A stretch of DNA of 64,000 bases from Halicephalobus mephisto (GCA_009193035.1 SWDT01000296.1:22477-86476); one strand, 5' to 3'; counted from the first letter of the stretch, positions 34,701 to 46,218 are shown. Program-made: numbers and translations. The notes: generated by a model not told the origin, from the letters alone.

Positions 34701-35974
34701 TCTAATATATCAGATATATCAAAGCCATTCTAATGTATCTATATAACTATACACTCCACCGATATCAACACAAAAAAGTGTAATTTTTGAATAAAAAAAT
34801 GAAAATCGTCATTATTAAATTATATTTTCGTCACAAATGTCTAATATTCACGAAAAATATGACCATTGTGTTACGTTTCGGAATTGTTACAGAACCAAAA
34901 ACTACTTTTTTGTGTAAACTAGAAATTTTCCAAAGTGCTTTTAAAAAATTCAAAGTTTTTTAGGATTTTAGAAGGCTTCAGAAAATTTGAATTTGAAAGT
35001 ACAGTAATGACCAGAACTGTCGATTTCAAACTTGTTAGGATAAAAAATAGAAGTATTTTAACAATCTTCACCAGTACAGTAAGAGACAGGAATGATTATA
35101 TAACTTGTATACAACTATAACTAAGAATCCCATTTATTGCCTACAGTACTCCGGACTCCCTGATGTTCAGACTATCGCTTCAGGAGGTCTCTTTCTAGTC
35201 TAGTTTTCTGTCCCACCAAAACCTAAAAGTTCGAATTCGGAATTCTAAGAATCCTAATTCAAACTAAATTGGTTTGATTCAGAAATATCGAAATTAATTC
35301 TAAAGTTAATTCGAAGATTTCGAAAATTTTAAAATTATTTTAAATTTAATTCGGAAATTTTGGAATTAATTTTAAATTTAATTCAGAAATTTCGAAATTA
35401 ATTCTAAATTTAATTCGAAAATTTTGGAATTAATTTTAAATTTAATTCGAAAATTTTGGAATTAATTTTAAATTTAATTCAGAAATTTTGGAATTAGTTT
35501 TAAATTTTATTCGAAAATTTCGAAATTAATTCTAAATTTAATTCAGAAATTTCGAAAATTATTTTAAATTTTATTTGGAAATTTCGAAATCGACAATTTC
35601 GGTAATAATTAAGCTGACCTGGAATCTTAAATCTCCGATAGGGGGCTTGGCGAACGGGACTCCGAGGTACACACTGGTGGATCTGCCGTCTGGAAGCACA
35701 TGATGTCTGCCTTGGATTCTACCGTACTGAGTATCGGCCTCGGGATGAGGATATGCAGTGGTTTTCTTAGAAGATATAATAGAACTCATTTTTGACAATT
35801 TCGATCGAACTAAAAATAAATTTAAAAAAATTATATTTTTTATTAAAAGTTTTAATTTTAAGCGCAATTGTAAATTTTTTTTCAATTACCTTTTGTGTCA
35901 TTTTTCGCGGCAGAAAACCACGGAAAGGCCGTGTAAGTTCCTTTTTTGCCCTCGTTAATACGGTAAGTTTTCAT
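31769..35974 (-). CDS. Type-B carboxylesterase (alpha/beta-hydrolase, cholinesterase-like)
   Basis: Six exons join in phase: 35974-35890, 35809-35619, about 34244-33380, 32842-32649, 32452-32308 and 32136-31769. They give 615 aa from the first Met, or 580 from an internal Met (35789). Family marks are GVPFAKPPIGDLRFQ, SEDCLYLNIMTP (EDCLYLN signature), VYVHGGGF (oxyanion hole) and the nucleophile elbow FGQSAGG (Ser243). The acid is Glu376 (AQYEGLLF) and the base His497 (GPTHCSEI). There is no signal peptide or C-terminal anchor, so a cytosolic enzyme is expected. It would hydrolyse carboxylic esters of xenobiotics or lipids. The elbow has Gln where GESAG is usual, a common variant. Intron 3 contains a long polypurine tract. 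Confidence 0.92.
32925..33130 (+). repeat. Polypurine tract (GAAAAAGAGAGAGAAG)n
   Basis: About 200 bp of nearly pure purine on the + strand (pyrimidine on the esterase's sense strand), inside an esterase intron. It gives long spurious Phe/Leu/Ser and Lys/Glu/Arg open frames. Confidence 0.95.
33131..33340. other. Unexplained mixed-composition block inside an esterase intron
   Basis: The block includes GCAAGA-GAGA-TCTTGC (6-bp hairpin), 'gacgcgagcgggaaagtttt' and 'gtctcgggcggtgcgacaaa'. It is much less AT-rich than nearby introns. A minus-strand frame is open, but splicing across the region keeps the esterase phase without it. It may be a transposon fragment. Confidence 0.3.
34400..34925. repeat. 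Tandem/dispersed element, 2.5 copies of about 220 bp
   Basis: Units contain 'aatatttatgaaaaatatga', 'ccattgtatcacatttcgaa', 'accaaaagttacttttttgt', 'ctaatatatcagatatatca' and 'ccaccgatatcaacacaaaa'. The first half resembles the element at 50.46-50.62 kb; the second half resembles the core of the MITE at 38.29-38.89 kb. Confidence 0.8.
35270..35610. repeat. Intronic tandem repeat (attctaaatttaattcgaaa)n
   Basis: About nine units of 33-37 bp: 'taattctaaatttaattcga' then 'aaattttggaat'. Confidence 0.9.
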
Positions 35975-36059
35975 TTTAAAAATTTCCAAAGGTCGACAAC
36001 ATTCAACTTTTGCGGAAAATCTGAAACCTAATAATCATAGTATACAAAAAACGAAAGTA

Positions 36060-36575
36060 AAAATTGTTGCAAATTTTCCCGGCGCGAATTTTCGAAACAG
36101 AAAATTTAAAAAATAAAAATAATTCAAATTTTTGAAAATTTAAAAATAAAAAGTTATTCAAATTTTGAAGCTTTTTAGGAAATTTAAAAACTACAGTATT
36201 TAAAAGATAAAAATTATTCAAATTTTTGGACTTTTTAGGAAATTTAGAAACTACAGTATTTAAAAAATTAAAATTATTCAAATTTTTGAAAATTTAAAAA
36301 TAAAAAGTTATTCAAATTTTTAAGCTTTTTAGGAAATTTAAAAATTACAGTATTTAAAAGATAAAAATAATTCAAATTTTCGAACTTTTTAGGAAATTTA
36401 AAAACTACAGTATTTAAAAAATAAAAATAATTTAAATTTTCGAACTTTTTAGAAAATTTAAAAACTACAATAATTTTTTTAAAAATTTAAAAACTACAGT
36501 ATTTAAAAGATAAAAATTATTCAAATTTTCGAACTTTTTAGGAAATTTAGAAATTACAATAATTTTTTAAAAAAT
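36060..36575. repeat. Tandem repeat with CTACAGTA motif
   Basis: About eight units of 55-75 bp: 'aaattattcaaattttcgaa', 'ctttttaggaaatttaaaaa', 'ctacagtatttaaaagat'. Confidence 0.9.
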
Positions 36576-37370
36576 TTAAAAATTCTTTCGACATGAATTT
36601 TGAAACTTTAAAATTTTCAAATCACACTAGTTTTAAAAATGGGAATTGTTTGAACATGAATTTTTAAAACTGTCAAAGTTACAATACTGCGAAAATAAAA
36701 AACAAACATCATTACGAAATTTTTTTGACACGAATTTTTAAAACTTTAAAGAAATTCTAAAATCTTTAATTTCAGATCATTTTAAAAATAATGAATTTTA
36801 AAAATTTTTTTTAAATTTTCGAAATTTCTTTAAAAATTCTAAAAAAATTGAAAATTTCCAATTGAATTTTAAAGGTTTTTATAAAATTATAAAATTTTTA
36901 AAAAATTCGAAATTTTTTTAAAAATTTGAAAATTTTTTAAAATTTGGAATTTTCTAAAAAATTTGAGAATTTTCGATTGGATTCTGAAAACTTGCATAAG
37001 ATTCTAAAAATTTTAAAAATCAAAAAAAATTTTTAAATTTAAAAAATCAAAAAAATTTAAAAATTTAAAAAAATTCCAAAAATCAAAAAAAATTTTAAAA
37101 TTTCAATAATTAAGTATTAATTTCAGAGATTAAAAAATACTGTTGGTATTTGAAAAAGAAATCGTCCAGGATGATAAAAAACAAAACGGTTCCAGTTTCC
37201 CTGGACAACGGAGATGGAAATAGGTCATCCGAAATTTTTTAACGAAAATATGTAACTACTTTTTTTATGCATTTTACAGAACAAAAGATTTTCTTCTGAT
37301 AGAGGCTTTGTGGGCCTAAAATCTACCGTAATTTCTTTTTTCAAATGGAATTAAGGTAACGAGAATGGCG
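36576..37370. other. AT-rich intergenic stretch
   Basis: No supported gene. A less AT-rich piece at 37.14-37.24 kb ('atcgtccaggatgataaaaa', 'tccctggacaacggagatgg') has no splice context I could use. Confidence 0.4.
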
Positions 37371-38060
37371 AGACAAGAAATCCTCTTTTATGGAGTTCTG
37401 ATAATTGAGAAGATTTCTTTATGATTTTCGTAAAGATTATATAGTTCTACTGTAGTGGATTTTTAGAGATAATTCTTTCTTATACTGTATCAGAATAATA
37501 AAAATAGAGGAACAGGGACCTTCTTTTATGGAATTCTGATAATTGAGAAGATTCTTTTATGATTTTCGTAAAGATTATATAGTTTTACCGTAGTCGATTT
37601 TTAGAGATAATTCTTTCTTATACTGTATCAGAATAATAAAGATAGGGGAACAAGTCTTCTTTAGGAATTCTGATAATTGAGAAGATTCTTTTGTAATTTT
37701 CATAAAGATTACATAGTTTTACCGTAGTGGATTTTTAGAAATAATTCTTTCTTATACTGTATCAGAATAATAAAAATAGAGGAACAGGGACCTTCTTTTA
37801 TGGAATTCTGATAATTGAGAAGATTATTTTATGATTTTCGTAAAGATTATAACTTTACTGTAGCAAGTTTTCAAATATTATTCATTTTAAGTGGAGCGAG
37901 AGTAGCAGAAATGGTGAGACAAGAAACCCTCTTTTATGGAGTTCTGATAATTGAGAAGATTCTTTTATGATTTTCGTAAATATTATATAGTTCTACTGTA
38001 GTGGATTTTTAGAGATAATTCTTTCTTATATGGTATGAGAGTAACAAAGATGGGTAGATA
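37371..38060. repeat. Tandem repeat, five units of about 137 bp
   Basis: Each unit: 'cttttatggaattctgataa', 'ttgagaagattcttttatga', 'ttttcgtaaagattatatag', 'gtggatttttagagataatt' and 'cttatactgtatcagaataa'. Confidence 0.95.
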
Positions 38061-38290
38061 GGGATTCTGTTTTGATGGAGGTTCAATTGATTTCGAAGAT
38101 TCTATATTTCATGCATATGAAAACTATGAATTCCTATTATCTTAAATTTTCTACTAGAAAGTAAATCTTTTTGTATGATCCTAAAGCAGCAGGAGGAAGG
38201 AATTCGACTGACTTAGAAGATCCCCTATTTGATTCACATGAAAATTACATTCCCCTAGAGTAACAGATTTTCATTGAAGTTTATTCTCTT

Positions 38291-38885
38291 CTATACACAA
38301 AAAGGGTATATTAAAACAGCTCTAATGTATCAGATACATTGTATTCAATAAACGGATATATTAAATGCAATGCATTGATATCAACTGAATGCATCAATAT
38401 GTCGAATATAGTGCATCGATGTCATACTTAATATATCGGTGTATTGACTATAATGTATCCGATAAATCAGAGCTGTTGCAATGTATCTATATATTAAATG
38501 AAATATACCGATATTACACTTAATATATCGATAGATTTAATATAATATCTTTGATACATTAGAACCAGTTTAATACATCAGATATACTATATATAATGCA
38601 TCGATGTCATACTTAATATATCGGTATATTGACTATAATATATCTGATACATCAGAGCTGTTGTAATGTATTCATATATTAAATATAATACATCGATATT
38701 ATACTTAATATATCGATAGATTTAATATACTATCTTTGATACATCAGAACCGGTTTAATACATCAGATATAATATATAATGCATCAATATCAATCCAATG
38801 TATCGAATATAATATGTCTGGTACATCAGAGCCGGTTTAATGTATCGATACATTATACACCATATACCCGTTTTTGTGTGTATAG
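38291..38885. mobile_element. MITE-like element with terminal inverted repeats
   Basis: The left end CTATACACAAAAAGGGTATA is matched in inverted orientation by the right end ATATACCCGTTTTTGTGTG plus TATAG. The 595-bp core consists of diverged units with 'taatatatcgatagatttaa', 'atgtatcagatacatt' and 'catcagagc.ggtttaatgt'. There is no transposase, so it is non-autonomous. Confidence 0.75.
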
Positions 38886-38983
38886 TTAAGGATGATAGAA
38901 GTAGGAGTAAATGAGAGATAGGGATGAAGACAGATGACGGCAAGGTTTCAAGATTGATTAGAAATCGTTGAGGAAGCGTTCCT

Positions 38984-39060
38984 TGACGTCAGAAAACGTT
39001 TGTAGTTCTGCATTAGTCGCTGGCTGATCTCCATTCTCCTTCTATGTAGATATATAAAAG
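38984..39060 (+). promoter_or_regulatory. CRE plus TATA box, candidate + strand promoter
   Basis: TGACGTCA at 38984-38991 is a perfect CRE (CREB/ATF site). TATATAAAAG at 39051-39060 is identical to the TATA box of the icl-1 promoter. The stretch between is less AT-rich than its surroundings. Confidence 0.4.
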
Positions 39061-39114
39061 CCCCCAAAAAACACGTTTCAAATTTGTGACAATCAGGTTT
39101 CTGACGCCACAACA

Positions 39115-39198
39115 ATGCAGAAAATGAACAAAAGTGATTCATTCAAAAAGAAGTTTACAAATGCGTTATTTACATTCCGTATAATAATTATTTTATAA
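39115..39198 (+). CDS. Candidate 27-aa micropeptide or first exon downstream of the CRE/TATA promoter
   Basis: The first ATG after the TATA box (55 bp downstream of it) opens a 27-codon frame. It starts MQKMNKSDSFKKKF and ends in a hydrophobic RIIIIL. No downstream exon was recognised before the repeat array, so this could be a short peptide gene, a non-coding transcript or a dead first exon. Confidence 0.25.
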   Translation: MQKMNKSDSFKKKFTNALFTFRIIIIL

Positions 39199-39517
39199 AA
39201 AAATATATTTCACTTTTGTTTCGGAATAAGATTAAGGATCAAAGTGGGGATAATAATATTATTATAAAAATAAAAAATTCATGATTTTAAAAAATTTTTA
39301 GAATCACTATCTGAAAATAAAAATTCGTTTCTGAACAATTTCACAAAAAAATTTATTTTAAATTTTTAAAATTTCAGAATTTAAAGAATCCTAGTTTTGG
39401 AAAAAATATGACCAAAAGTAATATATTTTTTGGAAGAAAAAACTATTTACCAGTCCAGAAATGGACAAGGGAAAGTGATTAATAATGCATAATGTCCAGT
39501 TTCGACAGCAACTAAAA

Positions 39518-40595
39518 TCGGATAGTGACTGGAGTTGGTTATCTTCCAGTCACTATCCTGATAAAAAATTGAAAATACAGTGATTAAAAATAAATAAATT
39601 TTCTCAGTCACTATCTTGAAGATTATTAAAAAGATCATGAGAATAGTGACTGAAAGATATTTTACTTTTTTAGTCACTATCCTTATTGTTTCTTTAAGAA
39701 AAGCAAATTACAAGGATAGTGACTGGAAATGATAATTAATAGTTTTAACTAGTCACTATCCTGATAACTAGTAAATAAAATAAAAATTATAAAAATAGTG
39801 ACTGGAAGATATTTTACTTTTTTAGTCACTATCCTTATTGTTTCTTTAAGAAAAGCAAATTACAAGGATAGTGACCAGAAAAAACTGTTAATCTCCTTAA
39901 CTAGTCACTATCTCGATCATTACCAGAGATGATAAAATGATGATTGTTTTCAATCACTATCTTCGTGGTTTGAGTCACTATTTTGAGGATTATCGAAAAA
40001 AAAATTACAAAGATAGTGACTGAAAACAAAGATTTATCGCTTTAACCAGTTACTATTCTAACAATCATCGGAGAGTGAATAAAAAACAAGAATAGTGACT
40101 GACTAAGACGACTAATGGTTGTTTAAAGTTACTATCCTTTCGATTTCTATAAAAAAATAAATCTGAAAGATAGTGGTCGGAAATAACAACTAATCGCTTT
40201 AATCAGTCACTATTCGTTCGATTTCTTCTTTTTATAAAAACAAGATAGTGACTGAAAATGACAATAAATAAATTAATTTAGTCACTATTCAATAATTATT
40301 AAAAAAACGAAATAATTAGGATAGTGATTAAAAAGATAAATTTTTGTCCCTCTCAGTCACTATCCTACAATCGATAGGAAAAACGAAATAGTTAGGATAG
40401 TGACTGAAAATGACAATAAGTTGTTTAATTTAGTCACTATTCAATAATTATTAAAAAAACGAAATAATTAGGATAGTGATTAAGAAAATAAATTTTTGTC
40501 TCTCTCAGTCACTATCCTACAATCGATAGGAAAACGAAATAGTTAGGATAGTGATTAAAATTGCAAATTTTCGTCTCTCGTAGACACTATCCAGA
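39518..40595. repeat. Array of a short motif in alternating orientation (hairpin chain)
   Basis: AGTCACTATCC and its reverse complement GGATAGTGACT alternate along about 1.08 kb, with 13 copies in one sense and about 15 in the other at 25-50-nt spacing. The first pair is the best: GGATAGTGACTGGA and TTCCAGTCACTATCC around a 10-nt loop. Spacers are AT-rich and partly conserved between neighbouring units ('aataattattaaaaaaacga', 'ctacaatcgataggaaaa'). Confidence 0.95.
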
Positions 40596-41035
40596 AACAT
40601 GTTGATGTAATCGATGCGAAATAAAACGTCAACAATAATTCGTAACGTTTTAGAAATCACTTGAATAAAAATAAAAAAAACGAATTTAGGAGAAATCGAA
40701 ACACCTCAATGAAATCCGAAAATAAAATCTGTTAGAAATGGTCACTCAAAAACAGAAATCGTTCCGTCAAAAAAGGACAAACAAGTTCAAAAACTTGAGC
40801 AATACCAGTTTTTTTCAGTTTTAGCGACGAATCAAAAACGAAAAAAATAATCTTCTTCAGATTTCTGTTCGATGAAAAAAATATGACTTATTTGGGATTA
40901 GAGTGAACTTAATTGTTTTACTTTTTTAGAACTAGAACCTTCGAAAATTCAGTAATAAATTAAGAAAGATTCAAAAATTTCAGAGCAGTTTGTGCAAGTT
41001 TGGAAAATTTTTGAAACTTAAAATATAATGGAACA
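40596..41035. other. Intergenic stretch, no gene seen
   Basis: Mixed AT-rich DNA with no exon-like block. Confidence 0.4.
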
Positions 41036-41740
41036 TTTTCGAACTTTTTAGAATTCTGTAAGTTTCGAGAATCTGATGGAGGATTTTGAAGGTCTTTAAG
41101 ATTTGGTTTTGGAAGTTCCAGAATCCTCTAGAATCTGATAGGAAATTTTGGGGATTTTCGGATTCTGATTTTATAAACTCTAGGATCTTCTAGAATTTAA
41201 TGAAAGATTCCGAAAGTTTCTAAAATCTGATTTTAGAAGTTCCAGAATCCTCTAGAATCTGATCGAAAATTTTGGGGATTTTCGGATTTTGAATTTATAA
41301 ACTCTAGGATCTTCTAGAATTTAATGAAAAATTCCGAAAGTCTAAAATCTGATTTTAAAAGTTCCAGAATCCACTAGAATCTGATAAAAGATTTTGAATT
41401 TAGAAGTCCCAGAATCTTCCAAAATTTAAAGATTCCGAAAGTCTAAAATCTGATTTTAAAAGTTCCAGAATCCTCTAGAATCTGATGATAGATTTTGAAT
41501 TTATAAATTCCAAGATCTTCCAAAATTTAATCAAAGATTCTGAAAGTTTCTAAAATCTGATTTTAAAAGTTCCAGAATCCTCTAGAATCTAACAGAAGCT
41601 TCCAGAATTTGATTTCAAAAATTTCAGAATCCTTTAGAATCTAATAGAAAATTCTAGAGGTCTCTAGAATCATGTTTTAAAAAATAGAATTTTTCAGAAT
41701 TCAATGAAAATTTTCGGAAATCTTTAAAATCATATTTTTA
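41036..41740. repeat. Tandem repeat with CAGAATC(C)TCTAGAATCTGAT
   Basis: About seven units of 90-125 bp: 'agttccagaatcctctagaa', 'tctgatagaaaattttgggg', 'ttccgaaagtttctaaaatc'. Confidence 0.9.
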
Positions 41741-42710
41741 AAAATCATTTAAAATAAAAAATTTTCAAAATTATTTAAAATAAAGAATTTAGAAATTTTA
41801 AAAATTATTATTTAAATAATTTCACAATGGTATTTATCTATTTTTTAAAATAAATTATATACCTTGTAATTTTTAAAATAAATGTGACTTTTTCGAAATT
41901 TGGATTGTTCTCGAGTAAACAAATGGAGTTCAAAGCACTTTGAAATTGAAAGAACAAAAAAGTTAGAAACCACAAAATTTTGCAAAACGATGACTTTTTA
42001 CAAAGTACAACTTACTTGTTTTTTTAATTTTCATTTTAAAACCGAAATTAATGAAGTTGGTAGAAGACTACTGTACTGAAAAAATATTAAAAATAATATT
42101 AAAAAATATTTAAAAAAATTAAAAACAATATTTAAAAATATTAAAAATAATATTAAAAAATATAAAAAACAATATTTAAAAAAACTAAAAATAATATTAA
42201 AAAAAATTCGTTGTGAGACCGATATTTGAAAATTAATTTTAACTTTGGTTCTGAAACAAAAAAAAATTAATTTTTTAAATATTTTGATAATTTAAAAATA
42301 AAAATAATTATTTACCAATACAGTAATCAAAAAGAATACTAATCAGAATTTATTTCAAAATTAAAAACTTTATTTTTGAAAATTAAAAAAATTAAAAACT
42401 TTATTTTTGAAAATTAAAGAAAATTTAAAATTTTATTTTTGAAAATTAAAGAAAATTTAAAATTTTATTTTTGAGAATTAAAAAAATTTAAAAACTTTAT
42501 TTTTAAAAATTAAAGAAAATTTAAAAACTTTATTTTTAAAAATTAAAAGAATTATTTTTGAAAATTAAAAAAATTTAAAAACTTTATTTTTGAAAATTAA
42601 AGAAAATTTAAAATTTTATTTTTAAAAATTAAAAAAATTATTTTCAAAAATTAAAGAAAATTAAAAACTTTATTTTTAAAAATTAAAAACTACATTAAAA
42701 TCACGAGCTG
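41741..42710. repeat. AT-rich spacer followed by an (aaaactttatttttgaaaattaaa)n array
   Basis: 41.74-42.35 kb is AT-rich with short 'aaaaataatattaaaaa' runs. 42.35-42.69 kb has about nine units of 35-40 bp. Confidence 0.8.
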
Positions 42711-43089
42711 AGCTTCAATCCGTTTCTTCTGAAATTACTTTGATAAAAAAATTTGAGGTTATCAGTTCTTATTTTCTGGAGTTACACAAGGTTTCTCAGT
42801 TTTATATTCTTCGAGAAAAAATAGAAACAAAAAAAATTGTGTCTTTTTCGTGATTTCGAAACACGTTCCGGAATCTGATAGTCGAAATTTTTCTTTAATT
42901 TTCGTCGACAGGGCTCTTCGTTAAAAATTATTTCGAAATAATATTTTCAAAAATACAATACAGTAAGATTAACTCGAAATTTCAAAGACAATTTTGAATG
43001 CAATAAAATTAAATTCATATATAAATTTTGAAAATTATTTAAAAAATTGGATTAGTATTTTTATACGGTCGTTTTTCAATAAAATTCTG

Positions 43090-43880
43090 TCAGAAATGGT
43101 AACCGAATAAAGTATGCTTGATTTTCAGGGATTTTCGCGACGAGAATTAATTTAAGTTTTTTGATTTTTTTTAAACAAAGTTTTACTTAAATTAATAAAT
43201 TATGAAATTTAGTTTTTCAAAGATTTTCGCGACGAGAATTAATTTAAGTTTTTTGATTTTTTTAAACAAAACTTTACTTAAATTAATAAATTAATAAATT
43301 ATGAAATTTTGTAATTTTTTAAGAATTTTCGCGGTGAAAATTAATTTAATTTTTTTGATTTTTTTTAAACAAAAGTTTTACTTAAATTGATAAATTATGA
43401 AATTTTGTAGTTTTTTAAGAATTTTCGCGACAAGAATTAATTTCAATTTTCTGATTTTTTTAAACAAAACTTTACTTTAATTGATAAATTATGAAATTTT
43501 GTGGCTTTTTAAAAATTTTCGCGACAAGAATTAATTTAAGTTTTTTGATTTTTTTAAACAAAAAAGTTTTACTTAAATTGATAAATTATGAAATTTGTGT
43601 TTTTTTAGGAATTTTCGCGGTGAAAATTAATTTATTTTTTTTGATTTTTTTTAAACAAAGTTTTACTTAAATTGATAAATTATGAAATTTAGTTTTTTAG
43701 GAATTTTCGCGGTGAGAGTTTGTTTTATTTTTATGTTACTTCTTCGTGCAAAATTCTGTTTGTGCGGATAAACAAGAAAAATTTGTGTTTTTTTTTAGGA
43801 ATTTTCGCGGCGAGAACTGACTGTACTTTTTTTTCATTTTTTTGCACGACATTCTACTCGTACTGGCTAATGATCAACTT
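43090..43880. repeat. Tandem repeat with GGAATTTTCGCGGTGAAAATT
   Basis: Eight or nine units of about 95-100 bp: 'aattttcgcgacgagaatta', 'tttaagttttttgatttttt', 'aacaaagttttacttaaatt', 'gataaattatgaaattt'. Confidence 0.95.
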
Positions 43881-43979
43881 TGTGGTTATCAGGAATTAGC
43901 AGCGAGAGTGACGTTGTTCCTGTGATCTTTTAGAACTTTCGTAATCAAAGTTTGCCTCGTCCTTAAGTTGATTTTTGGG

Positions 43980-44460
43980 CAAAATTTCGCTTTTCACTGA
44001 TAAATAAAAAACTTAATTTTCAGGGATTTTCGTGGTAAGAATTTTATTTTTTAAAATTTAACTTTTATTCTAAATTCATATTAATAAAAAACTTAATTTT
44101 CAAGGATTTTCGTGGTAAGAATTTTATTTTTTTTAGCTTAACTTTTATTTATTAATATGAATTTAGAATAAAAAACTTAATTTTCGACGATTTTCGTGAT
44201 GAGAGTTTTATTTTTTTAGCTTAACTTTTATTCTAAATTCATATTAATAAAAAATTCTTAATTTTCAGGGATTTTTGCAGTATGAATTTTATTTTTTAAA
44301 ATTTAACTTTTATTCTAAATTCATATTAATAAATAAAAAACTTAATTTTCGACGATTTTCGTGGTAAGAATTTTATTTTTTAAAATTTAGCTTTTATTCT
44401 AAATTCATATTGATATATAAAAAACTTAATTTTCAGGGATTTTTGCGGTGAAAATGAGCT
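43980..44460. repeat. Related tandem repeat with AGGGATTTTCGTGGTAAGAATTT
   Basis: Six units of about 70-80 bp: 'cttaattttcagggattttc', 'gtggtaagaattttattttt', 'ttattctaaattcatattaa'. The core matches the preceding array and pieces at 63.2-63.3 and 63.9 kb. Confidence 0.9.
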
Positions 44461-44733
44461 TCGTGTTCCACGACACATAAAACACAAAAAAACCTAAGTG
44501 ACCCGAATAATCAAACCTGTCCAATAAAAAACATTTCACTTTTTCCGAACGAAATTTATTCAATCTGATTCAAGTGGATTTCGATTGGTCTCTGGACGGT
44601 TTTGACTTTATCTGAGTGACGTCAATAATTTAGTTTATTGTCCAAAAAAAGAAAAAATTGGTCAAAAAACAGAAAATTAATGAAAATTGTGGAATCATGT
44701 ATTTACAGACAGGGAATCGTGCTGGGACCAGAA

Positions 44734-45729
44734 TCAGTCGCTCTTGGAAATCTTCCTCATCTTCTTGGATTTGCTAGATCCGAAGAGATAACTGGCTCTA
44801 GCGAAGGGAGAATAAGCTGAAAAAACAAAATTATTTAAATTTTTCAATAACTGTGATTTTTCGAAAATCAATGAAAAATTTTGAAATGCTATAAAATATT
44901 CTAGAATTTTCTGTAATTTAATTAAATCTTTTGTAATTTCCTAAAAGATTATAAATTTTCAAAAATTTGTGAAAATTCATGTCAGGACAATTTCATAACA
45001 GTATTCATGTTTAATTTTAAAATTATATTTTTATAATTACCTGGGACGTATCCTGGAGGACAAGGAGGGCAGGGAGAAACGGCGCAGGGAGCACAGGCTG
45101 GAGCCGGTGGGGGTGGAGGTGGTGGTGGTGGTGGTGGAGGGGGTACTGGAGGTGGGCATGGAGGGGCTTGACAAACAGGAGTGGGAGGAGGGCAAGGAGG
45201 AATGGCACATACTGGAATAGTCGGAACAGGAACAGGAACTGGGACCTAAAAAAGAGATTACTGTAACTACCTTTATTTAAGAATTCCTTACTTGATAAGG
45301 GACTGGATATGGCTGATACTGTGGAATTGGCAAAGGAGCAGGAACAGGGAGAGGATTAGCCTGAGGAATAGGTCGGAAGGGGGGAACGACGATGCACGGA
45401 GGGGGTCCACATGAGCAAGGAGCAGCATAGCAGACCGGAGCCGGAGGAGGAGGAGGAGGAGGAGGTGGAGGAGGAGGAGGAGGTGGTGGTGGTGGAGGAG
45501 GAGCAGCACAAGGGGGTGCTGCACAGGGACAGGGTGGAGCCGCACAAGGAACCTGAGGAATCACAGGTCCAGGACCAGTGACCAATGGGGCCATGGCGTA
45601 GTATCTCCCCAGAGATGGATACGCATATTGAGCATTCGTGAAACAGAATCCCGCAAGAAGTAAGCTAAAGTAATCATTCATTTTTTGAAACCAATTTAAT
45701 TCTTACCAGATAACAGACGACTTAACCAT
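44734..45729 (-). CDS. Secreted proline/cysteine-rich protein with polyproline tracts
   Basis: Four exons (45729-45707, 45664-45292, 45245-45041, 44816-44734) join in phase for 227 aa. The first short exon plus exon 2 give a clear signal peptide (MVKSSVICLLLAGFCFTNA, cleavage before Gln). The mature chain has a Tyr/Pro start (QYAYPSLGRYY), Cys-Ala-Pro repeats (CAAPPCPCAAPPCAAP), two long polyproline runs, PIPQ/PVP-type linkers, and a basic tail SSKSKKMRKISKSD. A TATA box (TATAAAAGGC on the minus strand, 45790-45781) lies 52 bp above the ATG. Pro/Cys-rich low-complexity secreted proteins in nematodes are often cuticle, grinder or pharyngeal-lining proteins; the role here is inference. Confidence 0.85.
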
Positions 45730-45780
45730 GTTTGTAGTCGCTGTACCTTCAGGAACAGATGATTTGTCCGAAGATTCTAG

Positions 45781-45790
45781 GCCTTTTATA
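45781..45790 (-). promoter_or_regulatory. TATA box of the proline-rich gene
   Basis: TATAAAAGGC on the minus strand, 52 bp upstream of the ATG at 45729. Confidence 0.6.
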
Positions 45791-46218
45791 CTTCCATCAA
45801 GATTGTCCACTTGTCACTTCCGGGCAGATTCGTCCTTTCCCGCCTTCTGAAACCGGTCAGCTGTCATTTTTCCAAAAGTGCTTTGGAGTTTTTTTAAATC
45901 AACAAAATTTTTCGAATGAAAATGATCCGTTCAAATTTGCTGACACTGAACGACGGCCAAATCTGGTTCGAAAAAACTCCGCAAAGTCTCCGTGTGAAGA
46001 AAAAATCGAGAATCATCTTTTTGAACTTTTTTTTCGAAATCTAATTCGTTTTCATCAGGATTTGTAGAATTTTAAACAACTTCTGGAAATTTGCTGCAAA
46101 AAAACTAAATTTTTTTCTAGTTTATATTTTTGAAAATAGTCGACATCTTTCAATTTTTGATATTTTTAAAGAAATTGAAGTATTTCCTTTTAATGTTTTA
46201 TGTTTTAAAAAATTAATG

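Noticed and set aside
39518..40595. CRISPR-like array (short repeats with spacers)
   Set aside because: The repeat flips orientation, is only 11 bp, the spacers are AT-rich and partly shared, and the host is a eukaryote.
45288..45547. His/Leu- and Ser-rich alternative frames over the polyproline exons
   Set aside because: Out-of-frame readings of CCx repeats; the Pro frame has a signal peptide and phase-consistent splicing.
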